Below, piece by piece: positions 34,200 through 47,549 of a stretch of DNA of 64,000 nt. The stretch lies in NCBI GenBank assembly GCA_020310875.1, contig CM035441.1, forward strand, positions 90,788,495 through 90,852,494. The letters are read 5' to 3'. Position 1 is the stretch's first letter. Each line of letters opens with the position of its first letter. Made by a program: the position numbers and the translations under genes. Below the pieces are notes generated by a model that saw only the letters and a list, made by a program, of their open reading frames with translations, had not been told where the DNA came from and searched no databases. This DNA comes from Ceratopteris richardii. Its lineage: Eukaryota; Streptophyta; Polypodiopsida; Polypodiales; Pteridaceae.

Positions 34200-37100
34200 C
34201 CTTTGGTGATCAAATTTAAATCAACTTTGAATTCGGACCAAAGCCTTTAGAGAATAGCTCTTCCAAAGGAACAAAGGATGGACGAAGCTATGATCAAAGC
34301 TAAGTATTTTGTAGTTTTTGCTTGGCCTTAATGCATGATTTATCTTGTTTTCATTATTCTACACTTAATCTTAGATGCACATTGAAATAGCCAAGATTTC
34401 AATTGATTAAGTCTAGATTAGAATAATGAATTAATCCATTCCAAGCATTAGTTTGCATTAAGGAAAGACTTGATTTCAAAAAGATCCTTGTGCATCAAAG
34501 AATGTATTTTGGTAGTTTAAATACATATTTCCTTTCCATTGAGTAAAGTTTTCTATTGCACATCAAGGGTATGTTTTTATATCATAGTGCATTAGGACAA
34601 AGGAAAGGATATACCTGCATCAGGATTGCATGATATACATTCTTAGTACAAGAAAAAAATCATGCATCAAGCTTATGCATGATTGTTGTATTATTTTTTG
34701 GGCATGCAAAGAACATGCATGCATACGCATGTGAGCATATGCTTTTGCATGTAGATACATGCATTTGCATGATAGAATGGAATGTTGTTTGCAAGTAGAT
34801 ATGAGAATGTACTCTCTTAGTATTTAGCTTACTTTATAAAGCTCGTAGTTTGACATTAGGGAAGACCAAGGACTAGTTAGTTGCAAAGACATACTAGTTC
34901 TAGTTTGCAACAAGTAATTAGTCGATTTCTTCCCAAGTCAATACTCAGCTATCAAAGACAAATACTTAATGACAATTAAGTATGATAGATGTCTTGCTAG
35001 GTATAAGTAAGCACTAGGAGAAAGTGAAGTAATAAATTTTCTTAATAACCAAGAAAATTTAATTACTTGCAAACTCTTTTATGATGTATGATGACTCTAA
35101 GTCCTGGATGTACTTAGAAAGTCATGCGGATAAGCTTTACTTGATTATGTAACTTCTCAAGCATTCCAAGGTTGGATGAGAACTATATTTCCAAGTTCCT
35201 TGAGTACTCTTCTATTTAGAAGATTTTGAAAATTTAAAGAAGTTTCTTTGTGGTTTCAAGATTTGTATCTCATGATGAAACCTCGGTAAGTAACTTTTTG
35301 GAATTAAGATATGAAATAGTCAAGCCTTCTATTTCACGTCAGATCATTCTCCTACCATGTTTAAGATGAATTTATTGTTGGGAAGGTAGATGTTCCAAGT
35401 AGAGGATCTTATTGACTCATGAACTCTTCCCAAAATACACATCAATTCATATTATATGATAGGTCCAAGGAATGATGAAGGCAAAACCTCTTTAGGATAT
35501 AAATGTTTTGCCAAGATATAAAGGTACCAAGCTTTTATAAATTTTTATTTGATTTCATCAAGGGGTGATGGAAATCAAAGGTTAAACCTCAACCTCAATT
35601 GATCCTTGACGTCAATAAAAGGATGTTAGGTTCTATAGTTGCATCTCTGGTAACTGATGCAACTAGCTAAGCAATCTTTAGGAAATAATATAAGTTCCTT
35701 CTTTTCATTTAGGAATAGAAAGTTCCAAGAAATGGAACTTAAATCCATGAACTTCTCCTAAACAAGTTATAAAGTTCAAAGTGTTCACAGTTGCATTACT
35801 ATTGGATCAATCATCAATAGATGCTTGGACTTTAAAACATAATTTTGATTGGTGAAATATGTTTAAAGGACTCTAGTAACATCTGAAGATTGACCAATAA
35901 TAATGAGTTTTGTATCAAACTCAAGAATAGAAGTCGATATCACATAAATGAAAGTTCAACTTGAACTTTCATAGTGGCATGGGAAACCATATCCAAAAAG
36001 TGATATTTAGTCTCTAGTTTGATACTCAAGAAATGAATACAGTTGAATCAGTCAGTAAACCTTCTGGATATTGTTTCAAATATCCTTCCAACATTGCAAA
36101 AGATTCCAAGATGAATCATTTGCTCAAGTTATTTGATTCCTTAGAAGGAATCTCAAGTCTTTGAAGAATGGCATTCTTTCAAGTATTGAGAATGAAATTC
36201 TTCATACTCTTTAGTTTGTAAGTAGTTCCTTAGCAATTCCCAAACCATCAGTATTGGTTAGTTAAGTCCAAATAGTGATATAACCCAAAGGTATATCAAG
36301 GATTCTTAGCTTTGGCATATAAGAGGCATAAGTGTATGCTTGGACTTGAGTAAGGAAAAGATCTCTAAAAATCCTGCAGGTAAGCAAAGAAGCTTTAGAT
36401 AGTTAGGAGATCTTAATTATAAAGATTTATTCTTTATTTTAGTCGCAAGATCAACCAGACTTGATCAATTTTGGCCATGATTGTCCAAGTAATGTGCGAT
36501 TCGAACTACTTTATAGATTGCCCAAGTATTGGCAATAAAATTCCTTTTGGGAATTATTCACTCAGGTTCCATTTATTCGATGGAAAACTGTGAAAAAGAG
36601 TAAGCTGTTCCAAGTCTGAACAGAGTAAAGAAATTCCAAAAATGTAGTCTGCAACCGTGAAAATGGTAATTAAGTCTGTGGAAGTTAAAACATAAGTGTT
36701 TACCTATCCTTAAAGGGATTTTGGTACAAATCCAGAAAGCATGAGCGGATGCTTAAGACTTAAGCAGTAAAGAGATTCCTAAATAAAGTCCCCGGGGTAG
36801 GTACCTAAAGTATTAGTAAAGAAAGGAATCTAAAGACAAGAAGTCAAAAGCTCTTGTCGCTACAAAATTGGTCAAGGGTAAACCAATTGAACTTGAATTC
36901 AAGAAAATTCAAGTACTTGGAATTCTGATTGGTTTTCATTTGAAAACCCTAGTAAAGAAGAATAAGAGGTTTTCAAGTTCCCAAGGTAAAGCACATGATT
37001 GTGAGACGATCATGTGAAGGAATAAAAAACCTAGAAAATCTAGTTAGAGGTAATACCTGGAACTTCTAAATTCTCACTTCTAAATTCTCGTAAAAGAATT

Positions 37101-38960
37101 GAAGAGATAAGGTACTCTATCAAGAGATGTTTAGACTTTAGGATAAGAATCACCCACACATTAATGTGAATATAAAATAGGGTGGTATGGGACACCAGAT
37201 TTTATACTCAGATTGATATAGGAAAGATGGTTTGGGACATCGAACCGTGGGATGATAATTATCTTTTAGTCCTAGTTTGGATTTTGAAGTTAGGTTTCAT
37301 CCTCAAGGGAATTAAGACTTCAAGAAAAGTTTAATTCGTAAAGGATGAAAGTAGTATCTTACGATACTTCAAGATGACTTCAAGATCAAGGAAACTGAAG
37401 ATATGAAGTAAGTAACTTCCAAGGTCTTCTAAGAACACTTCAAGTTTAAGTGTTATTGATAAGAAATATTTGATAAATTTCTGAAAGAAGTGGGACTTTG
37501 ATTTTGAGTTGATCTTTTCACCTAAAGATTTAATTGACTAAGTCAAGCATCAAGTTTCTAGTATAACTTGGTAAATTCACTCTTTTGACTCAAAGAAATG
37601 CACGAGAATTGCATTCATGATTAGGAGTCAAAAAGATTGAATGTGACCTGAACTTAGTCTCAAGTGAAGCATTATTTGAATACAAAACTCATCAACATAA
37701 CCTCAGTGGGTCGACACACTGATGTTGGTTACCACACTAGTATCTTGTGGTTGGATGATGTTTTTTATTTTGCTTTGAATCTTTTTGAGAAACTAGCTTA
37801 TTTCTCTTAAAGATAAAGACAATGCTTCAATATCTTGTTGAAATAGATCTTTGAAAAGTTGAAGTCCTGAGTCATCTAGTCTTTGACTCATAACAAATTT
37901 ACGTATATTCGAAGTTTGAATTGGTTGTACATAATTTTAGCTATTTCTTTCCACTTTCCAAATCTTTTGGAATAGGCTCAGACATGGTATCTGATTCTTT
38001 TTGCAAAAGACCAGGGTTAGCCGGTTAGAATTAGATAACTAACTTGAACATCCTAGATAGATGTTATGTACAAGAACCTTTTCAATCTTCAAAAGATGAT
38101 AAGTCTAAGTGGACTTATTCATTTGAGTTTGCTTCAAGTTATAGCATAAATGATTTCCTGGAGTCCAGTATACTCTAGAATACGGAAGTTAGGAATTGCT
38201 CATCAGATTGACAATTCCCAAGAACTAAATGATTTCCTGGAGTCCAGTATACTCTAGAATAGGGAAGTTAGGAATTGCTCATCAGATTGACAATTCCCAA
38301 GAACTTTCAGTTAAAGTCTTTGAGAAAAGTGTCCTAAGTTGGACAAATTTCATTATGGATTTGTATTGGGCAAGTCATATTATGGTTGACTCAAAGAAAA
38401 TGGTAACTTTCTCTTACAGTTTACATCGGATTTTTCAACTCATTAGGACAAAATAGTCCTCTAGTCAGGTAGAAAAATCAAGTAACTGTTGGATCAAAGT
38501 AAACCATTGTATAAACATCCAATTTAGTGTTTGAGACAACCAAACTTCAAGTTCTTCAAAACAAATTCAAGTGAATCAAGAGTTCTCAAAGTCTTGCGAG
38601 GGATAAGAATCCCACCGTCATTACTAAGTCCATGCACTAGTCATGCCCAGAAATGGACTAGTAATTTGAATCCACCCAGTTCACATGTTTGTGCCTAGAT
38701 CGCACATCTAGAAACTATGAATTGGCCAGGGATGTGTTTAGATCCACCCTTATTATTCTTCACTAGTTTGTACTTTGTCCCGTTCATCAAAGTGCAAACC
38801 TGGATAGTGTTTTGAATCATTTGGGCAAGGATGCCACCACAGAGATGAGACATGTTCTTCCAGTTCTAGAACATGACCATGTTCTTCCAGTTTTCGAACA
38901 TGAGGCTCGGGGGTTGCCTACAGTATGTATATAGCTCTATTTTCGAGGACGAAAATATTT
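34200..38960 (+). other. ORF-less interior of young element
   Basis: About 4.7 kb with no open frame over 75 codons and no gag or pol motif on either strand. It is rich in recurring words such as TTCCAAG, AAGTTCC and GATTCC, and in imperfect local repeats. This may be scrambled or captured sequence; its origin is not recognised. Confidence 0.6.
38148..38305. repeat. 79-bp tandem duplication
   Basis: AATGATTTCCTGGAGTCCAG...CAATTCCCAAGAACT occurs at 38149 and again at 38228, nearly identical (one C/G difference seen), so it is recent. Confidence 0.9.
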
Positions 38961-38963
38961 TCC

Positions 38964-38976
38964 AAGGGGGGAAGAA
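38964..38976 (+). promoter_or_regulatory. polypurine tract of young element
   Basis: AAGGGGGGAAGAA directly precedes the right LTR start TGTAATAAAG. Confidence 0.85.
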
Positions 38977-39424
38977 TGTAATAAAGTAAGTGTATGATCC
39001 AAGGGTTTGGCCGGTTCAGACAGATCTGAAATCGGACACCATTTGGTCATCCGTGTGTATGACCAAAGATCTCGAGTTTAGACTTACTAGGAGGTCTTGT
39101 GCTCTTGTGAACAAGTGATCCACTTAGCTTAGTGGTTAAGTCTCAAGGATGTGAAGGAGGAGGTCTTGGGTTCAACCCCCATGGGGAGCATGGGAAGAGT
39201 GTTTTGCCCAAAGAGCTCTAGAGCCTTCTAGAAGCATCCACTTGAGTTAACTCGAGTTAACTAGGACACTTGGCGCACATGTAGTTACATGGCTGACACT
39301 TGGATGGTTAGTATCCACCTGCCCAAGAAGGCAGTCCCCTGGAGAGAGCTATATATAGAGGCATTTGGTTGGGAGGAGGATCATCTCTCAAGCATGTGGT
39401 GGTCGTAATCCTTGTTCTCTTGCA
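38977..39424 (+). repeat. 3' LTR (448 bp) of young element
   Basis: Same length as the left LTR, about 3 substitutions. Holds the better B-box match (39169-39179). Confidence 0.95.
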
Positions 39425-40257
39425 AGTAGGCAATATAATATGAAGCAAAATTTGCATGAAAGAAAGAATTGAAACAAATAACATGAATATGCATGAACAA
39501 ACATATAATCAAATGAATAGGCAACATTGACAACATGTAAAGAAAGAAAACAAACAAGAAAAGATATGAAGTGGAAGTGGATGTATTGAGTCATTTTAAG
39601 CATCAGTTCCTCTCATCTTGAAGAAAAATTTGTATCTTTTTCATAAAGCAATCTACCTTAAATACGATTATAAACAAAGATTTAGGATTTTCAAGAGACA
39701 TCTTTCATCTTTAGCTTATTTTAGATCAACTCCTTTCCTACATAAATATGAATATGCTCTTTCTCTAATAACATGCAAGGAAATCTAACTAAACTCCACT
39801 AATGCATAAATATGCCTATATAGCTCGTGATTTATTCTACTATGCCTCTTTATCTTCCTTTGGCTTGCTCTTTTTTTTTTATGATGATGATTCGGCAACT
39901 TTATGGTTACGATCACTTTTTTGGGGTGGAAGAAAGTGTAAACTTCTTGGTAACATGTAGTAGGTTTTTTTTAATGACAGGGAAAAATTAAACCCCGATA
40001 CAAGGTAGAATCATTTTTTATGTCAAAGAACATTCGTTTAAACTCTGATACAAGTGTTGTGAGATGGACTAAGGATGTAGAAACATGCAGTAGGAGGAGC
40101 TAGGATTTCAACAATTATGCTTTTGATACAGGATACATATGCATGTTAATATATGAAAGTCATGTCACCAAAACCCCAAATCTACATGCCCTATCTTTCC
40201 ACAATCCTAGATTATAATCAATTTCTTAGTAGATAAATTACTACTTAAGATACAATT
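39425..40257 (-). other. 3' untranslated interior of minus-strand gypsy
   Basis: Lies between the integrase end and the nested insertion. No coding signal. Confidence 0.5.
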
Positions 40258-43200
40258 TTACACAAGTAGAGAAATCATCATTTCTTCTTTTTGACTCAAG
40301 CAATGTGGATATGCAATGCAATGAAAAGACTGAAAACAAACATGCATGAAACAAGAATGGAAAAAAAGTAGAATAAACTTGAAAAAAAACAAAGCAACAA
40401 TTAATTTTTCAACGGCATCATCAAGTCTTAATTTACCTTGTTCTAATTGTTTAATGCGCAAACTCAGAAAATCATCAGTAGACATGTTTTCAGACGAAGG
40501 CGAATTTGACCATGCAAAAATATGAGACTGAATTGGAAACAACAATTTTTTACAGTACATGAGTTCAGCAGCCATATACCCAGTAGTACGCGTGCACATC
40601 ATTCTATCTACCCAAAGTGCAAAAGGTAAGAATCTAGGTCATTGTTTGATGTCACTGTTACATGCTTTAGATATGGCTTTCACAATAGGTGGATGCCCTC
40701 GCTCTATTTTACCACTGGCCTCTAGATTATATGTATTAGTGAGAGACAAATGAATACCGTGATGTTCAAAGAATTCTTTAACTTCTCTTGCATTTAACTC
40801 TCCACGATCCGCAATTACTTTCTCTATGTACCCAAAGCGACTTATGACATCTTCAAGCAATAATTTGCAAACATTGTAAGTGGTCTTAGATTGGAGTGCA
40901 CGTCCCTCTACATGATTAGTTAAGTCTTCTCTTGCAAGTACAATGTAATGCATTTTGTCAATACCTTTAGGCATAGTTACAAGATCTACTACCCACTTCT
41001 AGTGAATACACGGTGGATAAGTAGGATGCAACGGATCTCTATGTTTGACTAACGAATGAAGTTGACAAGTAGAACATGTAGAAACATAGCCTAATGTCAA
41101 CATACATGTTATGCCAATAATAGGTACTTCTAATTTTTTCATATGTTCCAAAAAATCCTTTATGACCTGCCCATAATATCTCATGCATTTCCCTCATTAC
41201 TTGCAATTGAAGACCTCGTTTTCCTAGGACTCGTTGTGGATTCTTAACCTTAGCCTTAGCATGTCTCCAAAGATAACCATTACGTAGGAAAAAATTATAA
41301 GCTCATTTCCTAATGTTACGAAATCTATTCCTAGTTCGGCTTGGTAATGGTTGTAGTGTACTCAGATACTTTCCTATGTCTCTCCATTCATCTTCGTACT
41401 CAGACTCATGAAATTGATCATACTGGTATATATATGGAACATAGTCAACTAAGTTCACATTCTTTATTAGATCACTTTCAAGATCATCATCAAATCTAGC
41501 TTTTGATAACATATCGGTAACTGAATTCAACTTACCTAAAATATGAACTAACTCAGGATTTATGAACTTAATATATGAGATCCATCTAAGCATGGCTATA
41601 TCAGGAGATGAACAAATGGCTATCATTCCAATGAGAGGTAAACATTTAGTCTCAACTTTAACATTTGCTCCAATGAAATATTCTTTGTCTCTTTTCAAAG
41701 TAGTTACCATACCCCATAGTTCACGTTTGATCTGTGGATACTTTCATTGTGTTTCATGTAAAATTTTAGCCTCAAACCTAATTGCATATATATTCCCTTC
41801 ACTATCATCTTGACTTATGACCCAACCTATACCAATAGGACTAGTATCAACAGTCAATATAATAAGTTTGTTAATAGAATATCTACACGCTTAAGTATGG
41901 GAGCTTCAAGCAACAATTTCTTCAATTTACACATAGCTTGTGTGTGTTTGTCAGTCCAAATAAATTTTCATTTCTTCCTCAACAAATCATAGAGACAATC
42001 AGCACATGAGCAAAGTGTGGGATCCAAATAACATAAAAGATGCAAGCACCAAGAAATCTGCGTACCTCACGCTACATGTTTCAGAAATCTTGCTAATGGC
42101 ATAAACTTTTTGTGGGTATGGTCTTCGACCATAATGACCACATAAATGTCCAACAATAAGAACCTCCTTGATACCAAAAATAGATTTTTCTATGGAAAAT
42201 GTGAGACCTACCTCTTCAAATCGTTGAAATATCCATTCACAATTAGAGATATGGTAAAAAACAAATTTACGACATCCACATGAATCTAAAGTAATGTCCT
42301 TTACATGTTCCTCACTCCCTCTAATTGGAATATCATCAACGAATGGCATGGTTATATTAGGGATAAAATCATGTAAGACCATATTCATAGCACTCATCAT
42401 ATGAGCCACAGAATTAGTCGTTGCTGGAGGTAAAGTACACGTTCGCACTAAGCCTAAAGGACTTTTCATTATAGTTATGTCACGACTATAAACTACTAAT
42501 TGAAATTGGTCATACCATCCGTGAATGTATGTCATATGTTTTTCTTAACGTGAAGAATTGGATCATTTTTCACATCAATAATTTTTTCATTACTTCCTTA
42601 GGGTAATGGTTGCACTATGGGTTTGAATTTTTTGTCTATAGTTTTGTATTTTGTTTCAACTAAGGCATTATGTGTTTGGTTAAATTTTGAGCACTTGTCA
42701 ACATTGAGAGCATATTCCTAGATAAGAGCATACTCATCAAGGGAAGAAAGAAAAATAATATGGGAATTAGAATTTTGTTGAAGACATAACTCTAACTCAT
42801 CAAGATTAGAGAAATAATGAGATGTTTCAATTGCATACTCAATGTTCTCATGATGTTCCATGATTTTGTTGTTTTTATAATTTTTTTTGGGTTTTTTGGA
42901 TAAAAGACTTGGAGAATTGGCTCTTATGAAGAAAATCTAATCTAGAATGTGGAAAACAAAGTGAAAAACTATTGTACATGTTGGTTGGATGCGAGATGTC
43001 AAACCAATCTCCACTGTTGTCCCGTTCAACAATGGATCCTATCCAAAATTTTGATCATATGTAGCTGCAAACATGAATCGAGGTGCACAATCACTACAAG
43101 CATGCTCATGACCCTGAGTAACAATAGATTTCTTTCTAATTGACAATCGATTCCTAGGATGATTCACTCCTACCATCATGACTTGAAGTGATTGCATTCT

Positions 43201-43926
43201 ATCCTTAGACTTAATTCTAGCATAGGTAGACCCATCATCCATGGCTTTAGTTTCCATATGACTCTCAAAAATAAAGGGTTGACCTAAGAGAACTTCATAG
43301 GAGTAATTATCTTGAATAAAAAAGTGAAACTCTTTTGTGATTCCTCTTATGGATATGGGCACACTAGCATAAGCTCCATATAGGGTACCTACACCATTAT
43401 CTATAGTTCTCATATGCCATCCACAATCTTTATCTATGGGCCATCAAAACTTATCATAGACTTCTCTTGAAATCACATTGATTTCGGAGCCGAAATCTAC
43501 TAATGTATTTACAGTGATAGCGTTCTTATCATTTCCTATTTTAATATGCATCTCTGATGTACCTCTAGACCAAAATTTTCTTTTAAAGTGACTTTCAGGA
43601 TTGGTTTCATGATTTTCATGGTCAGGTTGAATAGGTCTTAAGAAATTTTTATTAACATTTACTTCATCATCATCAAAGTCCTCTTCATTAGATTCATCAA
43701 AGTTTAAGGCTTCATTCATAGCTTGATCTTGATCTAGAGAAGCTTGCATCTCAGTATCTAGATTAAGTAGAAACCTCTTCCTTTTAATTAGGCCGATAAA
43801 GTTATCTTTAAAAACAGGCTTTGCAAAAGAGAAAACTTGTTCTAAAGACATAGTCACTTGAGTCTTAAGCAAAATGTCATCTAAAATCTCCATAGGATCT
43901 ATTTTTCTCTCAATTTCTAAAATCAA
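40258..43926 (-). pseudogene. Ty3/gypsy pol (protease, RT, RNase H, integrase), broken
   Basis: Read right to left. 43926-43444 ends in a retropepsin site TLVDFGSEINVIS, where the usual Ser/Thr after the catalytic Asp is Phe. 43413-43039 continues the protease (YEVLLGQPFI). 42535-41999 is reverse transcriptase: a hydrophobic palm strand, NSVAHMMSAMN, and the catalytic FVDD box in MPFVDDIPI. 41710-41303 follows the RNase H core (LRWISYIKFINPELVHILGKLN, VTDMLSK). 41184-40999 is the integrase zinc region (STCQLHSLVKH). 40974-40639 is the integrase catalytic core, with DLTNHVEG, IADRGELN and E-A-S-G-K-I-E-R-G-H. 40602-40258 is the integrase tail. Several frameshifts and stops separate the blocks. 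No chromodomain seen. Confidence 0.85.
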
Positions 43927-44097
43927 GATGGCTTTAGCTTTTCTCTTTGGTTTCTTTTGTTTTTGCTCAGGATCTTGTTTTTGTTCATGTTCTCGTGTTT
44001 GGTCTTCAATTTTTTTTTATTGTTCTTGTTTATCTAAAGGCTTTGGTTTTGTTTTTCTTTGCTTTGTCTTCTTCCCTTTTTGTTTCTCCTCTTGTTT

Positions 44098-46031
44098 TTA
44101 TTCATTGGGTTGTGATTCTTGTTTTTTATCTTTGGATTGTGATGTTTCTCCTTGCTCTATGATTGTCTCTATTCCCTCTGAGGTTTGTTTTCGAGTCACT
44201 CTTCTTTCACTAGGCTCAGCTTCATCTCTTTTTTGTTTTTCTTCTACATTGGATATATGAGAAATAAGAGATTGATCTTCTATCCGTGACTCCCAAGCCG
44301 TTATTCTCCTAATCTCATCTTGTGCTCTTACTAAAGCCTCTATGGAAAAGTCAACTTCCTTTGTGGGTTTACTTGATTCTACTTCTTGTTCATCAAGATC
44401 TTTTAGTTTCATCCCTCTAGTTCCTGCATCGGTTATGGTTATATTTTCATAGTGCTTTTTCATTCCTCCCTTACCATAATTTGCTTGCAAGGATAGCCTA
44501 GATCGATAGTCACAGATTTTCTTGTCTATGTCCATTACTATTCATTGCTCCTTAGTAGCCTTCAATAGCTCACAATCTCTCAAAAAGTGCTCTAACGAAT
44601 CACACCAAGGACACCTACAAGGACCACGCACAAAACCATTTTGATTTTGAGGATTTTGATTAACTTGTGGTGGGAAATTTTGAAATTGAGTATTTTGTTG
44701 ATAAGGAATTGCTTGAATAGGATAATTAGGATTTTGATAAGGCAATTGATATATTTGAGGAGCTTGGGGAGCAACATGTGGTACTTGAGGTGCAAGAGGA
44801 GCTTCCATAGTATACGGTTGATGATTTTGAAGATTTTGAAAAGCTGTTTGAGAAGCTTGAGGATAGATGTTTTGATACATTTGAGGATTTTGCACATATT
44901 GATGAGGATTCTGCATTGAAGGATTATGCATTCGAGGAACTTGATATGCTTGAGTAGGAGCTACTTGTGGATTTTGATTGGGAGCTATAACATGTTGATT
45001 AGGCTCTTGAGAAGACATTGGGTTCATTTGATTTTGGAAATTTTTGATGTAATTTGATTGTAAAGCATCTATAGTCTTGGCGAAATTGGATGTAGCAATA
45101 AGACTTTCCATTTGCTTAGTGAGAATTTCCACATGAGATTGTTCAACTACACTTTTCTTTGGCTCTACTTTAAAACCTTGACTAGGCTCCATCATTTGAG
45201 GAACAAGAGTAGAGTCAAAAAGCATAGCATAGGATTGTTCTCTAACTTGTTCCTTAGTTTGTGGAAGGCTAGCTTGAGGAAGATTAGTTTGCTCATAAAG
45301 CATGGATTGTCTTTGATGACTATGGGCTACAGCCTATACTACTTTACGCACTTTTTTCCAATTTTCCGTAAGACCATAGCACTTATCTGGCTCTTCTAAT
45401 CGCCATTCAACTTCCCTACGAGTTTCAGGATGAAGAAGCTTAAGAAAATTGATCACAAGATCAGGTTCCAAAGTTATCTTATCCTCATCAGGAAGTTGTT
45501 CATAGCGTCTAATATACTCATTTTTTAAGTGACTAATAGAGCTACTAGGCTTTGGGGAATTGACCCATCGTAAGAATCCATCTCGATTATGTTGGCTATA
45601 ATCTTCAAGATAGAATTCTTTGAGCATCTCCTTTCTAAAATCACTCCAAGGAAGACTATCATATTGAGTGACACGGTTTATGATAGAGTTATCAACAATT
45701 TGTTCAAAGAATGATATTAAAATATCTTTGGGAAGACCAAAAATCATACCTTGATCTTCAAACAAATCTAAGTAGCTTGTAATGTTGATACCATTGAATG
45801 GAACATAGAAGAGACTATTCTTTGGCCTTATTTCTCAACAATAAGGGATTTGAATCCTTCATCCATCTTATGTGAATAAGCGAGTGATGCACGATGTTCT
45901 AGATCTCTCACATATGCATTTAGTTCACGACAAAGATGTGCACGATATTGTGAGAAATCTAGTGCAGCACTCAAAAATGATGATGATGATATGATGAGGA
46001 TGAAAAATATGAAACAAAAAATATGGATCAC
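44098..46031 (-). pseudogene. Ty3/gypsy gag, N/Q/P-rich, with nonsense codons
   Basis: One frame spans 45765-44098, interrupted by TAG just after 45334 and TGA at 44542-44544. A separate frame (46031-45828) holds the likely N terminus. 45765-45334 is the retrotransposon gag capsid domain (WSDFRKEMLKEFYL, LPDEDKITLEPDLVINFL). 45303-44600 is an Asn/Gln/Pro/Tyr-rich linker. The zinc knuckle C-P-W-C-D-S-L-E-H-F-L-R-D-C (CX2CX4HX4C) is near 44590. The block after it (KKICDYRSRLSLQANYGKGG) matches the gag-like ORF at 6675. The C-terminal part is E/K-rich. Role: particle assembly and RNA packaging; inactive as it stands. Confidence 0.85.
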
Positions 46032-46070
46032 AACCTCCCAACAAGATCAGAAGCAAATGCCATGAAGCCT

Positions 46071-46085
46071 TTCACGTCGGGTTCA
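46071..46085 (-). promoter_or_regulatory. candidate primer-binding site of minus-strand gypsy
   Basis: The minus strand reads TGAACCCGACGTGAA five bases inside the 5' LTR, identical to 6253-6267. Not a tRNA-Met match. Confidence 0.45.
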
Positions 46086-47549
46086 AAAGTGGAGGTGATC
46101 GCAATACGGGTGGATCGGGTCTGGTCACGGCACACACAGCGTGTACAAAGCTAGTGAGTATTGGACGGTCTTCGTGATAAAAATGTGAAGGTGAAGATGA
46201 AGTTGGGTATGGGGAGAAGAGATGTCATGATTTAATTATGAAAGGGGAACATATGGATGTATGCAAGATGAGAACAAAAAGAAAACCACACACATGAATC
46301 CAGTTTTGAAAGGAAGAATGGTCCACGGATGGAGCTTCTTATACACTTTCGAAAATCAATTCAGAAGCATGGGTTCTTATGGATGTATGCATGATGAGAA
46401 AAAAAAGAAAACTACACACATGAATCATCTTTTGAAAGGAAGAATGGTACACAAATGAAGCTTCTTATACACTTTCAAAAATCAATTCATAAGCATGGGT
46501 TTTTGTGGGTGGTATTAATGCATGTGGGTCATGATGTAAAAATGAATAGAAAATTATTCTCTCAACCTTAATGGATCATCCTCACTGGTTCAACGCAATA
46601 GTGTGGAGGCTTCTCACACATAGAAAGAGATAGAAGGTGACACGTAAAAACATATAAGAGACAAAGAGATAAGAGACATGAGACATGAATTAGAAGATAT
46701 TGTTATGACAAACATATACATGAATGTTGTGAAACATCAAGCTAAGCATTCTACTAGTCAAAGGTGGCCTGCACGACCCTCTCACCATGACAGTTCAATC
46801 GAATGTCACACGTAAGAGGATAGGTTCCACTTCATTGACCCTTTATCTTTCTAGGATCGTAATGTGTTTCTAAAGAAGTCTAAGACACATAAATCCAGCT
46901 CTAACTCACTCATATGCTCCACTAAGTGTGAGCAAAGAAAGAGAAAATGGGTTTATGAGCCTATCCTAGAGAGGAAGTCTAAAAAGTGAATCGAGGAACT
47001 ATGCTCTTACTAGCCCACCTTGGATCCTCACACGCTCAACTGAGATTGATCGTCTCAAGGAAATCATGTGCTAGCAAGGGCCCTATGGATGCCTAACAAT
47101 GATGCATTAGGAGTTTCGAGGGGGGTTTATATAGTTTTTTGGATGAATTTGGCCCCTTGGATCTAGAGAAATCAACTCTCAACCCTAAGATCAGCTTCTT
47201 TTGATTACAACCATTGGATTTATCAAATGGATGGTTAGGATTGGTTCTTTATATGATATCTAAGACAAAGGGGAGGAAAGTAAGTGGCTTCATTCTCTAC
47301 CATTGGATGTGGGGCTGTTCTAGACCATTGGATCAGTGCTGACATCAATTTGGATAAGATAAGCTAGTATTTTTGGATAAACTCTACATTATTGATCTTT
47401 GATCATCAAAAAAGGCTTATCCGATGAAAAAACTCGTGGATTCTCCTTGCTTTATGCTTTAGTGCATCTCCACCCTTGAATATGAGCTCATCTTGATCGT
47501 ACAACATGATTCAATCATTGTTTGCCATATGGCAGCCCTTCAAGCCTTT

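Larger units (their letters stand above)
32635..39424 (+). mobile_element. young ORF-less LTR retrotransposon with tRNA-like content
   Basis: Two 448-bp LTRs (32635-33082, 38977-39424) differ at only about 3 sites. The element is flanked by AGTAG on both sides (32630-32634 and 39425-39429), a clean 5-bp target duplication. A tRNA-Met primer-binding site (33084) and a polypurine tract (38964-38976) are in place. The 5.9-kb interior has no protein-coding frame of retroelement type. The last interior bases, TTTTCGAGGACGAAAATAT before the purine tract, resemble the conserved end of plant chromovirus-type gypsy pol, so the parent was probably gypsy. It is non-autonomous and inserted in the 3' interior of the older minus-strand gypsy. 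Confidence 0.92.

Noticed and set aside
43874..44260. Cys/Phe-rich plus-strand ORF
   Set aside because: Antisense to the E/K-rich gag C terminus.
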